Shown: positions 1-12,249 of the stretch, piece after piece
Numbering within the stretch: the stretch's first letter is position 1
Layout: the number at the start of each line of letters is the position of its first letter
Origin: Coffea arabica
Lineage: Eukaryota; Streptophyta; Magnoliopsida; Gentianales; Rubiaceae
Length of the DNA stretch: 64,000 nucleotides
NCBI RefSeq assembly: GCF_036785885.1
Contig: NC_092310.1
Coordinates: 310,001-374,000 of the forward strand
Direction of reading: 5' to 3'
Made by a program: the position numbers and the translations under genes
Notes under the pieces: model-generated
The model's input: the letters and a program-made list of their open reading frames with translations, nothing else
Database searches by the model: none
Told to the model about the DNA's origin: nothing

Positions 1-687
1 AGTCGAGTTCGAGCATCCAGAAGCGATGTTCGAAGGCTCCACGAGCCTTATCGAGCATTTTAATTTTAATTATTTAATATATTATTATTATAAAATTACC
101 CTTGTACCTAAAAGAATTGTCGAATTTATGAAATGTTTCAAGTCATATAAAAATTTTAAAAGGACAATAATGTCTTTTCGCTAAAAAATTATCAAGAAAA
201 TGAAATTTAATAAATCGAGCTCGATCGAGCTCGATAAGACTCGCATGGACTCGAGCCCATGCGAGTCGAGTTTGAGTACTGCAAGCAAGCTTTGAACTCG
301 AGCACCAGGGGCGGAGGGAAGGGGGGGCTGGGGTGGCAACCGCCCCCCCTCCAATTGTTAAAAAAAAAATTCTAAGTAAAAAAATTTTTATTATATTGTT
401 TTGCCCCCCCAAATATTGATAAAAAATTTCACTTTGCCCCCCCTCCAATTGTTATAAAAAAATTTCTAAGTAAAAAAAAACTTTCTTATATTGTTTTGCC
501 CCCCCAAAATATTGATAAAAATTTTCACTTTGCCCCCTCCTAAGGACCCAAATAATAATGTTTGAAATAACAGAGACTCGCCCCCCCTAATTGCAATTCC
601 TAGCTCCGCCACTGTCGAGCACCCTATTTGTATGTCGAATCGAGCTCGAGTATGACGATACTCGAGTTCGACTCGATTACAACCCTA
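1..687. mobile_element. hAT-type MITE, left end outside window
   Basis: This is a short AT-rich non-autonomous element whose arms are built of repeated CGAGCTCGA-like words. The right end is visible as ...CGATTACAACCCTA, matching the TAGGGGTG/CACCCCTA-type termini of five other copies in this window. The left end lies before base 1. It is interrupted by a second element at 306-614. No coding capacity is seen. Confidence 0.65.
306..614. mobile_element. hAT-type MITE nested in another MITE
   Basis: The 309 bp element starts CAGGGGCGGAG and ends CTCCGCCACTG. It is flanked by a perfect 8 bp duplication, TCGAGCAC (298-305 and 615-622), which is the hAT signature. Inside, a unit of roughly 100 bp (C-rich run, CCAATTGTTA, A-rich run, TTGCCCCCCC, AAATATTGATAAAAA) occurs twice in tandem. 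There is no coding capacity. Confidence 0.8.
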
Positions 688-1747
688 CCTATGATAGCTG
701 AGTTTTGTCTCGCACGGATCAATGGGCTGAGATGTTGAGGCAGTAATTAGTCTAGTTTAGACTACCGCTGCTCAAAGGTTAGTAGGGAATCAGCGCCGTT
801 GTTCATCTTGTGGAGAAAAACTAATTAGTCGAGTATTGGACACTTGCTTGAAGAATATCCCACCCGCACCACAAATTACTACAAGAATAGCAGAAGGGAT
901 CATATAATATAATGACTGCGACTCTGCTGCCGGTAAACTGGTCATATGTATACAGCCAACTTTGTGTCACGAGCTAGCTTATTGATTGTACATCTTCTGT
1001 CCAACTGTGGTGTTAAATCAAAATCTGCTGCTTGGATCAATAAGCTTCTTTATATGAAGACAGGACATCTATATACGATCGATCAGTTTCACTTTTCTAC
1101 AAACACGTAAAAGTTTTAAAGATTCGAGTTAAGGCTTTAATGCATGCATGCAACATCAATTGCAAAGCCGGCGATCTTCGATGATGACAAATTATGTGTG
1201 GACACATCCATTGCAAAGCCTACTGAAATCTAGACGCATCAAACTTATCAGTGGATATGGTGAGGGGATAGATAAACTATATATACTACATCTTTTCTTC
1301 TTTTTCTTTAGGGTAAAAAATCGCAATAGTTCTTCAACTTTTAATACGGCACACTTTTAGTCCTCTAACTAATAAGTATGTATACTCATAACTAATAGTC
1401 CTCTAACTTCAAAATCTGACTACTTTGCAATGCAACCGACGGTCCTCACACAGCTAGTGTAAAGTTAACAAATGATATAATCCTGCACACACAAAAAAAA
1501 AAAAAGCCGAAAACTTTGAAAAGGGCCACGTGGGTTTCAATTTCAAAGTTCCTAAATTTATATTGAACAAAAGCTGGCTTAATTAACAGGAGTAGCAGTA
1601 AATTTCTGAAATTTTTTCATGAAAAAACTTAAAAGTATGAACAAAAGGGTCTACTTAGCTATTTCAGAACTTATTTTTTAGGAAGAAACCCCAATTACCA
1701 GGCTCAGCAAGTAAAACTGCATGTTGTCACATATATCGAGCCGTAGT
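688..1747. other. intergenic, no gene seen
   Basis: Low-complexity AT-rich DNA. At about 1310-1470 there is a degenerate repeat with alternating phrases of the AGTCCTCTAACT type, probably an old transposon fragment without recognisable ends. No coding region can be supported. Confidence 0.5.
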
Positions 1748-2181
1748 TAGGGGTGCAAACGAATCGAGTCGAATCAAATTTTAGTCCAATCGATCCAAGT
1801 TTCAACTTAATTTTACTAATCTCGAACTCGAGTTCGAAGTTGACGAGCTCAAAAAATGTCAAGTTCGAACTCCACCTCGATCTCGAACTCGAGTTTAAAA
1901 AAATAAAAATATTTTATTTTTAAAAATAAATAAAATAATAATGTTTCTTAATAAATATTAAAATATTAGAAATATATATAATTTTATTATTAAAATAAAA
2001 AATAATATATATAAAATCGAGCTCGCGAGCCGCTCGTAAACTAACGAATTTAGTATTTTTGAATTCGAATTCGACTTGAACAGCTCAATCTCAACTGGAG
2101 CTCGATATTGACCGAGTTCAAGCAGTCGAGCTCGTACTCGTACTCAAGCCACTCGCAAGCGACTAGATTCGTTTGAAGATA
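1748..2181. mobile_element. hAT-type MITE (GTCGAG family)
   Basis: The left terminus TAGGGGTGCAAACGAATC and the inverted right terminus (CTATCTTCAAACGAATC read on the other strand) enclose an A+T-rich core with CGAGCTCG-rich arms. The target duplication is no longer recognisable. Same family as the elements at 11890, 46545, 52930 and 54200. Confidence 0.7.
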
Positions 2182-2618
2182 GAGCGCAATATGTGTGGAT
2201 CTTATCATCAAAATATGTATAGACTAAGTGGTACATTTTCTTATACTATCACATTGCATAAACAAATTGTTAAACAGGTGCCACCAGAGAGAAATATGCA
2301 TTAAATAAGCGAAAAAGCATATGCATGATTGCTCCAATGGCCTCAATATGGCTCTTGCACCAAAATTATTATTTTTTATCCAGTGTATCACCTTACCTTT
2401 TTTTTATGCACGAAGCTAAAAGATTGACACATGCAAAGCATTTTCTGGAAAAGAAAATGAAAAGCATGTTCCCTCTGGAAAAGAAGATCATCTCCAACGT
2501 CTTAATCCATGGATTGGTGGCGCAACACTAAACTAAGTAGCGTTTGGCGCAAGCTGTTTTTTTTTTTTTTTTTTCCTTTCTCCTCCCTTGCTCTCTCGTC
2601 TCATGTTGGTCTAATTTA
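2182..2618. other. intergenic, no gene seen
   Basis: AT-rich spacer with a T16-class homopolymer near 2560. Short open frames show no recognisable domain. Confidence 0.5.
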
Positions 2619-3199
2619 GAATTAATTCCACTCTACACCCATTAACTATATCTAAATTTCTACTTTAGTCATTAAACTTAAAAGTAGGATACTTTAGTCC
2701 CTAAATTATAAAATTTGTCTCGCTTAAGTAGCATCATCAAGGAAATAAGATGATATATTTTATGCCTAAGTGGGTATACTGTACAATACTGTAGGGATTA
2801 AATTGAAATAAATTTTACTCTCTCAATCCCACTTTGATAGTCTTTCTTTTTTCACACAGTTTAAATTGCTATTTTACTAAAATATCCTCACATTAAATAA
2901 AGTATAACTTTATGAGAACTTGAATTGATGATAAAAAAAAGAGTCAATTCTCATTAAATGTGGTAGATTTATAGTAACAACAATTTATATTGAATAGGGG
3001 TATTTTAGGAAAATTAAAATACAACTACATTCTTCAATTGGAAAGCGGACTATAATTTGGGACAGATGAAAAAGGAAAACAGAACTATCAAAGTGAAACG
3101 AAGGGAGTATAATTTAAGGATTAAAGTTTCCCTTTTTGAAGTTTAAGGATGAGCGTGAAAATTCGAATATAGTTAAAGGGTGGAAAGCGGAACTAACCC
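2619..3199. mobile_element. MULE-type MITE carrying a nested Stowaway
   Basis: Inverted ends GAATTAATTCCACTC and (other strand) GGGTTAGTTCCGCTT are followed by a shared CACCC..TTAACTATAT. The element is flanked by a perfect 9 bp duplication TCTAATTTA (2610-2618 and 3200-3208), the length typical of Mutator-like elements. About half of the 581 bp is a later insertion at 2818-3107. Confidence 0.75.
2818..3107. mobile_element. Stowaway-type (Tc1/mariner) MITE
   Basis: The 290 bp element has inverted ends CTCTCTCAATCCCACTTTGA and (other strand) CTCCCTTCGTTTCACTTTGA, the Stowaway CTCCCTCCG-like terminus. It is flanked by TA on both sides (2816-2817, 3108-3109). It sits inside the MULE-type MITE and is therefore younger. 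Confidence 0.8.
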
Positions 3200-3536
3200 T
3201 CTAATTTATTACTTAGTACTTTGGTGGAACAATTGTTCCATCTTTTTTTGTCCAACATGAAAAAGGTGTAATTTATACATTTACTTAATTTGTAAAGCAC
3301 GGAAGAAAAAGAAGCCTGCCCATCGCTCTCGAATACCTACTACCATCATTTACTAATACAACCTTGGATGGACAGATGAAAAGGTCGCCGCATCAAAATT
3401 CTCTATCTGACCTCATCCGGTGCTGTCTTGCATTATCCAATTTCTAGGAAGGGGACTAAAAGGTCAGTGTCGTGTAATTAATATGGTCACATGCCTTGGG
3501 AATTTGCTTTACATATAATTCCAGATTACAAATTTA

Positions 3537-3785
3537 GGCTGCGTTTGATAAAACTGTATCTGAATTCTCTTGATTTGGTAGATAAGATAAAGCAGTTGAA
3601 GTAAATCTCTTGATTCTTATCAAATTAAGCATTCAGTTATGATTCTTATGCTGAAAAAAGTACATACAAATTCAGCACCACTTAATAAGTTCAGCAGAAA
3701 AATTTTTATTTATCAAACAACCAAAACATCTGAATGTCTGAATGAATTCAGTTTAAGCACTTTTTTTATGTTATCAAACAAACAC
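3537..3785. mobile_element. Tourist-type (PIF/Harbinger) MITE
   Basis: The 249 bp element has ends GGCTGCGTTTGATAAAAC and (other strand) GTGTTTGTTTGATAAC, with a TTA duplication (3534-3536, 3786-3788). A related sequence at about 4660-4700 reads straight through this site without the insert, which independently fixes both boundaries. Confidence 0.75.
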
Positions 3786-3910
3786 TTAATTTTTCACGAA
3801 ATATCTGTTTTTTTTTTTTTTTGGGCTTAAAATTAGTTATGTACACGGCATTTAGTCAGAGCAAAAAAAATTGTTTTAAGCAAAAATTATCTTATACACG
3901 GTGCATAAGT
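3786..3910. repeat. direct repeat, copy 1
   Basis: The stretch with TTTCACGAAATATCTG, a T run, GGGCTTAAAATTAGTTATG and TACACGG recurs at about 4683-4790 with small changes. Together with 3511-3536 it forms one copy of a local duplication that was split by the Tourist MITE. Confidence 0.6.
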
Positions 3911-3937
3911 TCAGACACTCCAGAAGATAATCTTTTC

Positions 3938-4575
3938 AGGGATAATTTCAAAAGTCTCTCCTAAAATTTCAGAAATTATACTGACCTCTAGTGTTAGAAA
4001 TTTGGACCCCATTGTTTGCGCGAGATGTCGTGAAAGTATTACTCTTTCCTGAGACATTATGCTTTTAATACAAATGGATATTTGATAAAAAAAAAAAAGA
4101 AAAGTCAGGGCACTGTAAAATGAAATTGACTAATTAAATCAGAATAACAATCGTTTCATCTCAAGTTAGCGGACCAAAATAGCAATCAAAAAATGGTACT
4201 AATTGCTACCCTAAAATGGCACCATTTTTGTGATTGGCATCACTTGACAATGAGAAGGGCAGATAACCTTATGTAATCTAGTTGAACAGCATTTGTTGAA
4301 CAATATAGAAGTTTGATAGTTATACCCCTAACTTTTATTATTTGTTTCATCCTTTACTAATACAACTTGTGAATAATAAAAAAGAGGCATATATGGAACA
4401 AAATTATTATCATCTCACTCCTCAAAATACTTTTTTAATAGTACTTTTGTTCTGATTTGGACTGTTTTTGTTACTAAAATCTTAAGTTCAACGAATGTTA
4501 GTGTAATTTTTAAAATTTCAAGAAAGAACAGTGAAAGTATCAAAACTTTAAGAGGGGTTTCTGAAATTATCCCTA
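3938..4575. mobile_element. terminal-inverted-repeat element, unclassified
   Basis: The ends are AGGGATAATTTCAAAAGTC and, on the other strand, TAGGGATAATTTCAGAAACC. A fragment of the same family lies at 56953-57045. The core is AT-rich and non-coding. Superfamily is uncertain because the target duplication is not clear. Confidence 0.5.
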
Positions 4576-4654
4576 CTTTTTTATGACGAGGAAACTTCAT
4601 TTTTTACCAATAGAATATCTTTGGGCTTAAAATGTTTTTCACTTGAGTTTACTA

Positions 4655-4790
4655 CAATATTTATTTCCAGGTTACAAATTTAAATTTTCACGAAATATCT
4701 ATTTTTTTTTGGGCTCAAAATTAGTTATGTACACAGTCTTTGGTCAAAGCAAAATTTGTTTAAAGAAAAAAATTATCAGTTTAGACAATA
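4655..4790. repeat. direct repeat, copy 2 (MITE-free)
   Basis: Second copy of the sequence at 3511-3536 plus 3786-3910. It lacks the 249 bp Tourist insert, so it is effectively a paralogous empty site. Confidence 0.6.
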
Positions 4791-5266
4791 CCTTTTATAA
4801 TGAGATGGATCGTGATTTTTCGCAAAAACAAAAAAAATTTATGTTTTCATGAACACATTTTTCAATCAATTTTTTACTTGACATACATCAAATTTTATAT
4901 TATATTTTTCTATAAAAACTCCTAAAAATATCAATCCAAACAAAGTCCAGTAATATAGAAAACTAAAAATAGCAATTTAATACCTTTTTAATATCTTTTG
5001 ACTTTGAAAAGTATTTGGGCCCAATAACATAAAAACTAAAAAAAAAAATATTTATTGACCCGGTTAATACTTGGTCCGTTTCTTGCCGACTATTTGCATG
5101 CAAGTGATGATGACTAGCCAGTCGTCCTTTTCAAACAGACAGCCATCATCATAACTTAGGCAGAAAAAAAAAATTAAACAGTTCTTCAAACAAATCAGGA
5201 GGAGGAAAAAAAAATTGGCACCCACAAGGTTTCAAACCAGAATTGTAGGAAATGACAAAGCATGCA

Positions 5267-5477
5267 CGCGAATGGTCCAGCGATACAGTGATAGCGCCTC
5301 TCACCGATGATCCTTAAAATCCCAAGTTCGAGTCTCCGTTTCGCTGGGTTCCTCCACGCACTTATCTCGTTCGAGTCGAGTTGGGGAATCGGATCTACAT
5401 CGCAGGAGATTAATCGAGTCCCGTAAATATTGATCCGGACACCCCTATATTGACAATAAATAAATAAATAAATAAAA
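5267..5477 (+). mobile_element. tRNA-derived SINE
   Basis: The 211 bp element has a Pol III B-box-like GTTCGAGTCTC near 5329 and a 3' tail of repeated AAAT units. It is flanked by an identical 13 bp duplication GACAAAGCATGCA (5254-5266 and 5478-5490). An A-box-like segment lies near 5285. These are the hallmarks of a recently inserted SINE. It encodes no protein. Confidence 0.8.
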
Positions 5478-5490
5478 GACAAAGCATGCA

Positions 5491-7854
5491 AATGCTCCAA
5501 TTCCATTCAATTGCAACCCGCAGGAATCAAAGTGCGAGCGCAAAAGAGGTCCATCACTAGCTGGCTGGATATCTATTTCTCTGCCTAAAAAGTAAAAAGG
5601 AACCCCGGGTCCCTCCACTAGATTGACGCAATTATTCGTCCACCTTGATTATTAGTTCCATGATTATGACTCCGCTAATCAATGTCTCCTTTCACCATGT
5701 ACTACTTTCTACAAATTAACACGCCTATGTTTCTCCAATTCAATCCCACTAATTTGTTCTTTTAGAAGGAAATCTAGAAGATTTATTATAGAAGTAAATT
5801 AGGAAACTGACAAAGTGGTTCATGAATTAGTGCTCTAATTTGCTAAAATATGCGACTCTGCTGAGCTGCTCGATCACCTTTTAATTTATTTAGACTTTGT
5901 TTGGATTGTATTTTTTTGAATTTTTTTTTAAAAAAAATTAACTGTAATTATTTGATATTTGTAAGATCAAGAGGTGATTGAAAAATATATTCACAGAAGG
6001 CGTAACAAATTTTCTTTGAATTCAGTAATTGGTGCTAAACGATTACGGCAAATTTAGTAATAAAATCTTTTTTTTTTTATCAAAACACCACGCCCCGCCG
6101 GCGGGCGGTGGTAGATAGGGTTTTTTTTTTTTTTCCCCCATATCCATTCCTTGATATTCTACTTAAAAAGATTATGCCTTCAAAGTGAGGATCAAGGTAG
6201 TTAATAACAGGAAAGCATATACGTACACAAATCATGAATTGCAAACCAAAAAGACAGCAATGAGTGAATTTTGGCGAACAATACCAATAGCAGGACATGC
6301 ATGCACATATGTCTTGAAGGAGATGATGAACGCTCTTGAGAGAATTAATTAACTGGTATTATTTGGTTCTTAACCAATCATGATGTACACTACCATAACT
6401 TTAATGCCTTCCGCTTTTATATCGGCTTTGGGGTGGATGATTTTGTCTATCTAATCAGTCGTGGAAATCTGCTTTACTTTACTAACAAAGTGCCACAAAA
6501 TCGTAATCATCAAAGTGGTACCAACGAGCTGGCGCAAACGCACAAATTTCATGCATTCCATTTATTTCCGCCCCAAGCCAGGGCAACCATCCATCAGCTC
6601 TTATGGGAAATACCTCCAGAGATTACTTTAGTCGCATCGCAGGAGTAATTAGAAGTTTTACTCCCTACACTACAGTAATGGGACAGTAACAGGAATAGAG
6701 TAGTTATTAGAGGTTTAAAAAGTCAAAAAAAAAAAAAAATGTCCAAGTGGTTAGGGAGTCTGACAAATATGGGACGTAGCTCAAGCCGCTTCTTGCAGAA
6801 GAGTAGAGATTCTCGGAGGAGGGGCTGGACAACCGTTCCGAAAGGTTCACGGTCATGATTAGATTAAAAAAATTTATGTGATTCAGATCACTCCTTATAA
6901 TTCGATTTTTACGTCGTGTGAGACTCACAAAAATGTTGTTCTAGTATTACTCGCTGTTATTCTATTGTTATACCTTATACAGATAATATTACACAATGTG
7001 TAAATGATGTTACACCTTCCAAAACGGTTGCTCTGACAACCGTTCCAGCTCCAGATCCAGAGATTCTCATGTCAACACAAATTGGCTCGTTTGATAAGAA
7101 CGGTTCACTTTCTCACGAAACATCATGCATTTGAATTTAGTTATTCGATGTGAAAATTATATTAATAAATTTTGGAAGCACGTCCTGACTTGATTTCTGA
7201 CAGTGATTGAATCGAATTCATTTGAATTTTTTTGAGTTATTCCCTTGTCACTTGCACAATGAAGTCTTGCTACCCTTTTTTTTTTTTTTAGCAATAATAA
7301 TATTTATATAATTTAATTTATCTTATTTTACGGGGAGAGGGGCCTAAAGAAATTATATAACAGATTATCAAATATACAAATCTCTAAGAGGGGGAAAGCC
7401 TAACGAGGCTATATAAGGAGCTATTAGATATATAGACTTGACTAGATCGCCCTTACATTTCTTTTAAATTTTTTTCGCTACAGGTGTTTTTTCACATTTT
7501 ACGATGTGGTGTGTGACCAATCACCAGACCAGACACCAACCTCATAGCCGTACGCTACCCTACACTACACTAGACGCCTACTACTGGAGTATTCTACATC
7601 TTTTCTCATTCTAATTCTGCGTATCCGTCGCGTGTACAAAGACATCACAGAAATACACCTCTGATCCATAGGAGCAATAGCAAAGCTAATTAAATACAGC
7701 ATCAAATTAATTGTAGTCTGGTAGCACAACACAATCAATAATTATTAATTTGTAGAAGCAACATTCTCAAGGTGCTATGGTGCCTTGGTAATTATGCATA
7801 GTGATAGTCTATACCTTTGAAAAGTAGTCATAGGATCTACTTCAGCATTTTTTA
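5491..7854. other. intergenic with transposon fragments, no gene seen
   Basis: At about 5888-5960 lies a one-ended copy of the TTTGGATTG MITE family. At 6740-6930 a GTCCAAGTGGTTAGGGAGTC segment resembles the 5' part of a serine or leucine tRNA and could be the head of another SINE, but no tail or duplication was found. The open frame at 6433-6648 has no recognisable domain. Confidence 0.45.
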
Positions 7855-8005
7855 GGCCCTATTTGGATTGTTATTTTTAGAAAGTTTTATAAAAAAATAT
7901 ATTATAATGATTTGATGTATATATATATGAAATAAAAAAATAATTAAAAAATTTATCCATGAAAAACATAAAAATTTTCTATGAAAAATCATAATTCAAA
8001 CAAGG
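7855..8005. mobile_element. Tourist-like MITE (TTTGGATTG family)
   Basis: The 151 bp element starts GGCCCTATTTGGATTG and on the other strand CCTTGTTTGAATTATG, with TTA before and TAA after it. The core is AT-rich and non-coding. Confidence 0.6.
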
Positions 8006-8956
8006 TAAAGAAAATGCCAAATGGTGGATAGCGGTGGATCCACGTAGGATTGTGGGTGGGCAATTCAAATTTGATAAAAATATACAATGCTCTTAAAAAG
8101 TTTCAATTTTTTTTTTTAAAATTTGCACCTCCTAAAATGCACAAAATTCTCTTTTTTAATTGTATTGCCTCCCTTAAATTTGAGAAAATTTCTTTCACCG
8201 TCTAAATTATCCTTTGAAATTTTATATATTCCCCACTTGTCCCCTTACTCTGCATTTACCCCCCCCCCCCCCCCCCCTAAAAAAAGTAAATTTTTTAATT
8301 GGTTATCTCTAACAAAAATTTTGAACCTATTCCAAAATTAAACATCAACGATACCCTAATAGAAAAAAAAATGATTTTATTTTTTAAATCAGAATACATA
8401 ATATATATATTGATGGAGGCCCTAATAGTGGCAATGGAATTGAAAGTTGAAACAAAGGAAGAGTCAACATTGGACGGTTAAAAAGATTTTTATTCCAATG
8501 AGATGTTGCGGTCTACCACTCCTACAAAACCAAAGCAAGGGAAACAACATTGGATTCTGATTCTGATTCTGGGGATTTTGCAGGGGTGGTTGGGTCCGGG
8601 TCCGGGTCCTGCTCCAGCAGGTACGGTTTAGACTCCATCGGGATTCGCGTTAGGCAAGCACGCTGGTGAACTCACAGTCACGGACGGATGGACTTACCCT
8701 CCCCTCTCTCTCTGACGGACCTGCACGTGTTCATTTGCAGAAGATGACTCATGCAGCATGACGCCGTTAGCCGCATTTAACTGTACTCCACCGCTCCACG
8801 TCAATGCTCCTGTTTATACCTTTTTAAGTTTTAACTGTACTCCCCCTTTTTCCATTTTTAGAAAAGATTTTTTTTACTATAAAGTAGTAATACATTAGCA
8901 TGTCGATGCTTGAGAAAGACATCATAAACACACTCAATAATAACAGCCTAGTTAGT
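8006..8956. other. intergenic, no gene seen
   Basis: Contains a run of about 18 C at 8260-8278 and a GGGTCCGGGTCC repeat near 8594. No supported gene. Confidence 0.5.
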
Positions 8957-9180
8957 TTGGCCCTGTTTGGCACTTGAGTTTTTTTGTCAAGTTTATCTGT
9001 TACAAGTTTTTTAAAAATTTTAGCTATAGTAACCTCAAAAAATTTTTAAAATTTTTAAACTATACACTTTAAAATATTTAAAAAAACACACACTTAAAAA
9101 AATTTTTTAAAAACTTCTACAGTAAGTTACAGTAAAATTTTAAACAAACACCCAAAACACTCACTTGCCAAACGGGTGCT
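8957..9180. mobile_element. Tourist-like MITE
   Basis: Left end GGCCCTGTTTGGCACTTGAG and inverted right end AGCACCCGTTTGGCAAGTGAG enclose about 220 bp of AT-rich, A/T-run DNA. The exact limits are approximate. Confidence 0.55.
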
Positions 9181-10484
9181 TCTTTTGTGCAGTAAATACC
9201 GTTAGTATGGATTTATGTACATGTATTAGTGAATATGCAATGGGCATACTAATGAATGAGGAGAGAATTTAGACATGTCTTTCCTTAAGTGTCAAGGTAC
9301 ACTTATGTAAAAATGATTGAACTATTGATCAAATATTGTACAGTTTTGAAATATCAATAAAAACTCGTATCGTTTCTCCGGGGGGAAAAAACTAAACGTT
9401 TTTGAACTGCTAAATTCCTCAAGTCAGCCCCTCGTCAACTGAAGAACGTAGATAGATGCAAGCCTATTTCGATTGCAAGTTTTTGCATTTTTTGTAAAAA
9501 AAAATAATAATAATAATATATGTGATATAAAAAAGTGATATAAAATTATGTTGAATAATTTTTTCTAATCCAAACAAGTTTTTAATACAATATAAGTGAG
9601 AAGATTTGAACCCGAAACCTCTCAGTTACGTTCCCTCTCTCAAATCACCCAATCCAACCCCGCCATAATATACTTGATATCAAATGCTAGAGTAAATTAA
9701 GGAACACCTGCATGACTATTATACGGGTAATTAATGGTACTACTTGACATTTAAATGTGCCGTCCAGGCATGCCCCAAGGTAGTGATTATGATTAGTACT
9801 ACTTGCTACATTTTGAAGAAAAACTTGTTCACCATGGCAAAATTTCAACTTTGCAAGTCCAAATGAAAACCAGTCATTTACCTTTCCAGTTAGCAACATA
9901 CACCTAATACGCCAATACACGGAAACAAAATGATTATCATCATGATATGCTTTTTGAACCTTTTTCCCCCCTAATCAGTAGCGTTCCAAAGGCATTCGTC
10001 ATACAGGAAACTCACAAAAAATTCATAATTATTATTCTGCCAAACTTTTACTAAACCATTTCTCTGTTTAGTTTCAATAATATTAGTGAATATGTAAGTC
10101 CCTAATTGACGAGTTTGCGGGGCACACTGGTTTGATGAACCCTTCTTAATTAAGCACTACTAATTTGTAAATAATGAAACGATTTTATTATTATTTTTTG
10201 CTGCAGTGATAACATTCTTATAACTTAATATCCTATTCTACTGGGAAGGAGAAACTAAAGAAACTGTATAAGGGATTATTAAGAATACAGATCGGACTAT
10301 ACCAAAGAGGTGCTCCGACACCTTTTTTAAAATTTTTTAAATTAAGTGAAATTTAAACCGCTCGACCTAGAGTTCAAAAAGGAATTTAATCCCTGTTTGA
10401 TGGTTACCGAGTCAAATCTCAGTAGTTGTAAATAATGAAACAAATGTAGATGAGATTTCTATACAAGCTCTTGTGATAGTAGAT
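9181..10484. other. intergenic, no gene seen
   Basis: AT-rich spacer. The open frame at 9687-9920 (-) has no recognisable domain and no splice context. Confidence 0.45.
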
Positions 10485-10656
10485 GGTGTGTTTGGATTGA
10501 GAAGATTTGAAAAAAAATAATTTGCTTCACAAATTTCAATCAACTTTTTATCTTCTCAATCACCTATTTATCTCACAGACATCGCATCACAAAAGTGCTA
10601 CAGTAATTATCTCAAATAAATCATCCAAATAAACTCCTATCCAAACAAACTTGGCC
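10485..10656. mobile_element. Tourist-like MITE, degenerate
   Basis: Left GGTGTGTTTGGATTGAGAAG pairs imperfectly with an inverted right end around ATCCAAACAAACTTGGCC. It belongs with the other TTTGGATTG elements. Limits are approximate. Confidence 0.45.
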
Positions 10657-11671
10657 CTTTGTTATCTCAAATAAATCATCCCTAACCTGAACTGGATTCA
10701 CCCTTTGTTAGTATTTCGCAAAGTACAGGCAATTGATGTGGAGGGAGGGTGTTGACTAATTCAAGTAGCAGACTGGTAAATAGTGATACAAGACACAAAT
10801 AAAAACAAATAGAATTCAGTAAGGCCACGACTTCTAGCTTAATTAGATGCAAGCATCCAATCACACAAACACAAGTAGTGGATTGGACTTATGTGGAGAT
10901 TAGGGTTCGTGTTTGGACGTCTCTAATCAAGCAGTACTTCTTCTAAGTTCTAATTCCATTTTCTTGTCAACAACACATGCAAGAATTTTTTTTTTTTTTT
11001 TTTTTTGTCTTCCCCAACTTTGATATGCATGCCAAAAACAAAAGTCCTAAATTTAATGAGTAATTGGGAACCGTGTTCTTGCGGATAACTACAAAAATAA
11101 ACACTTTGACCACTGCCACAGCATATGAGTGAATCGAGTATGAGTTTAATTAATTGTTTTTAAGTATACTTATGCATGTATAGCTGGTACAAATGGTTTT
11201 ATTAGGATTACAAGCACAGAATCTTGGTCTAGAGAATAATCATGGACGAAGCTCCATGTTGCAGCAGACTAGTGATTCGCTCGCTGTGCATTGAGTATAG
11301 TAAAGAAACCAAAATTCAGCATCAGCAAATGAGTTTTTTTATGATGCATGACAGACAACGTCTGAAAGTGAACGATGAACTAAAAGTGCATAATATTCTC
11401 CAAGAAAATGAATGATGAACCACGATTTCTGAAGAAGAAGAACAGCAAACCACAACGTCTGTAATCCACATCCATTTACTTCGGAACTACACAAGGACAG
11501 GCGGGGATCAAGAACAGAGCATAAGCAAACGTTTATATGTATACATGTATATATCACGTCAGAAAAGAAAAGGTGTTACAATAATGAGTAAAACAAAAGG
11601 TTTTCCTAAGTTATCTTCAATTAAAAACACACACTTGCTCTTTCTTGGTCAAGTATATATAATACGGCAAT
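10657..11671. other. intergenic, no gene seen
   Basis: Spacer between MITEs. It has a T20-class run near 10987. No coding signal beyond short chance frames. Confidence 0.45.
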
Positions 11672-12249
11672 AACCACACCAGACTTTGGGCTAGTGGTCA
11701 CCACCAAAGCATTAAGTCTTGATGAAGTGGAAGGTCAAGAGTCCAAACTTTACCTCCCATTAATTACAACAATATGTGTGCTTGTTGAACAAAAATCCAT
11801 ACGGATGCGTAGTGCATTTATATGGTCCGATGGTGGTTCAGTTTCCTTCGAGTTACCTCTGCATCTCTTCAGGTTCCATTCCCTCTAATTAGGGTTGCAA
11901 ACGAGTCGAAGCGAGTCGAGTTTTGGCTTTATTGAACCGAGTATTGACTTAATTTTATTGAACTCGACGAATTGATAATTTAAAGCTCGAACTCAAAAAA
12001 AATAAAAAAATTATTTTTTAAAAAATAAATAAAATAATATTTTTCCTTAATAAATAATAAAATATTAAAACTATATATAATTTTACTATTAAAATAAAAA
12101 AAAAATATATATATATATATACTCGAGCTCAAACTTCATATTTTGAACTCGAGTTCGAGCTCGATTTCGACTCGAGGTCGAGTCAAGCTTGACTCGCAAG
12201 CGGCTCAGTTCGTTTGCAGCCCTACTCCTAATATAAAATAACATAGGTC

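Noticed and set aside
5281-5340. Free-standing tRNA gene
   Set aside because: The B-box-like sequence belongs to a SINE with tail and target duplication, and no cloverleaf with paired acceptor stem could be built.
6740-6930. SINE with a tRNA-Ser-like head
   Set aside because: Only an A-box-like start is convincing. No B box, tail or duplication was found, so it is noted only within the spacer entry.
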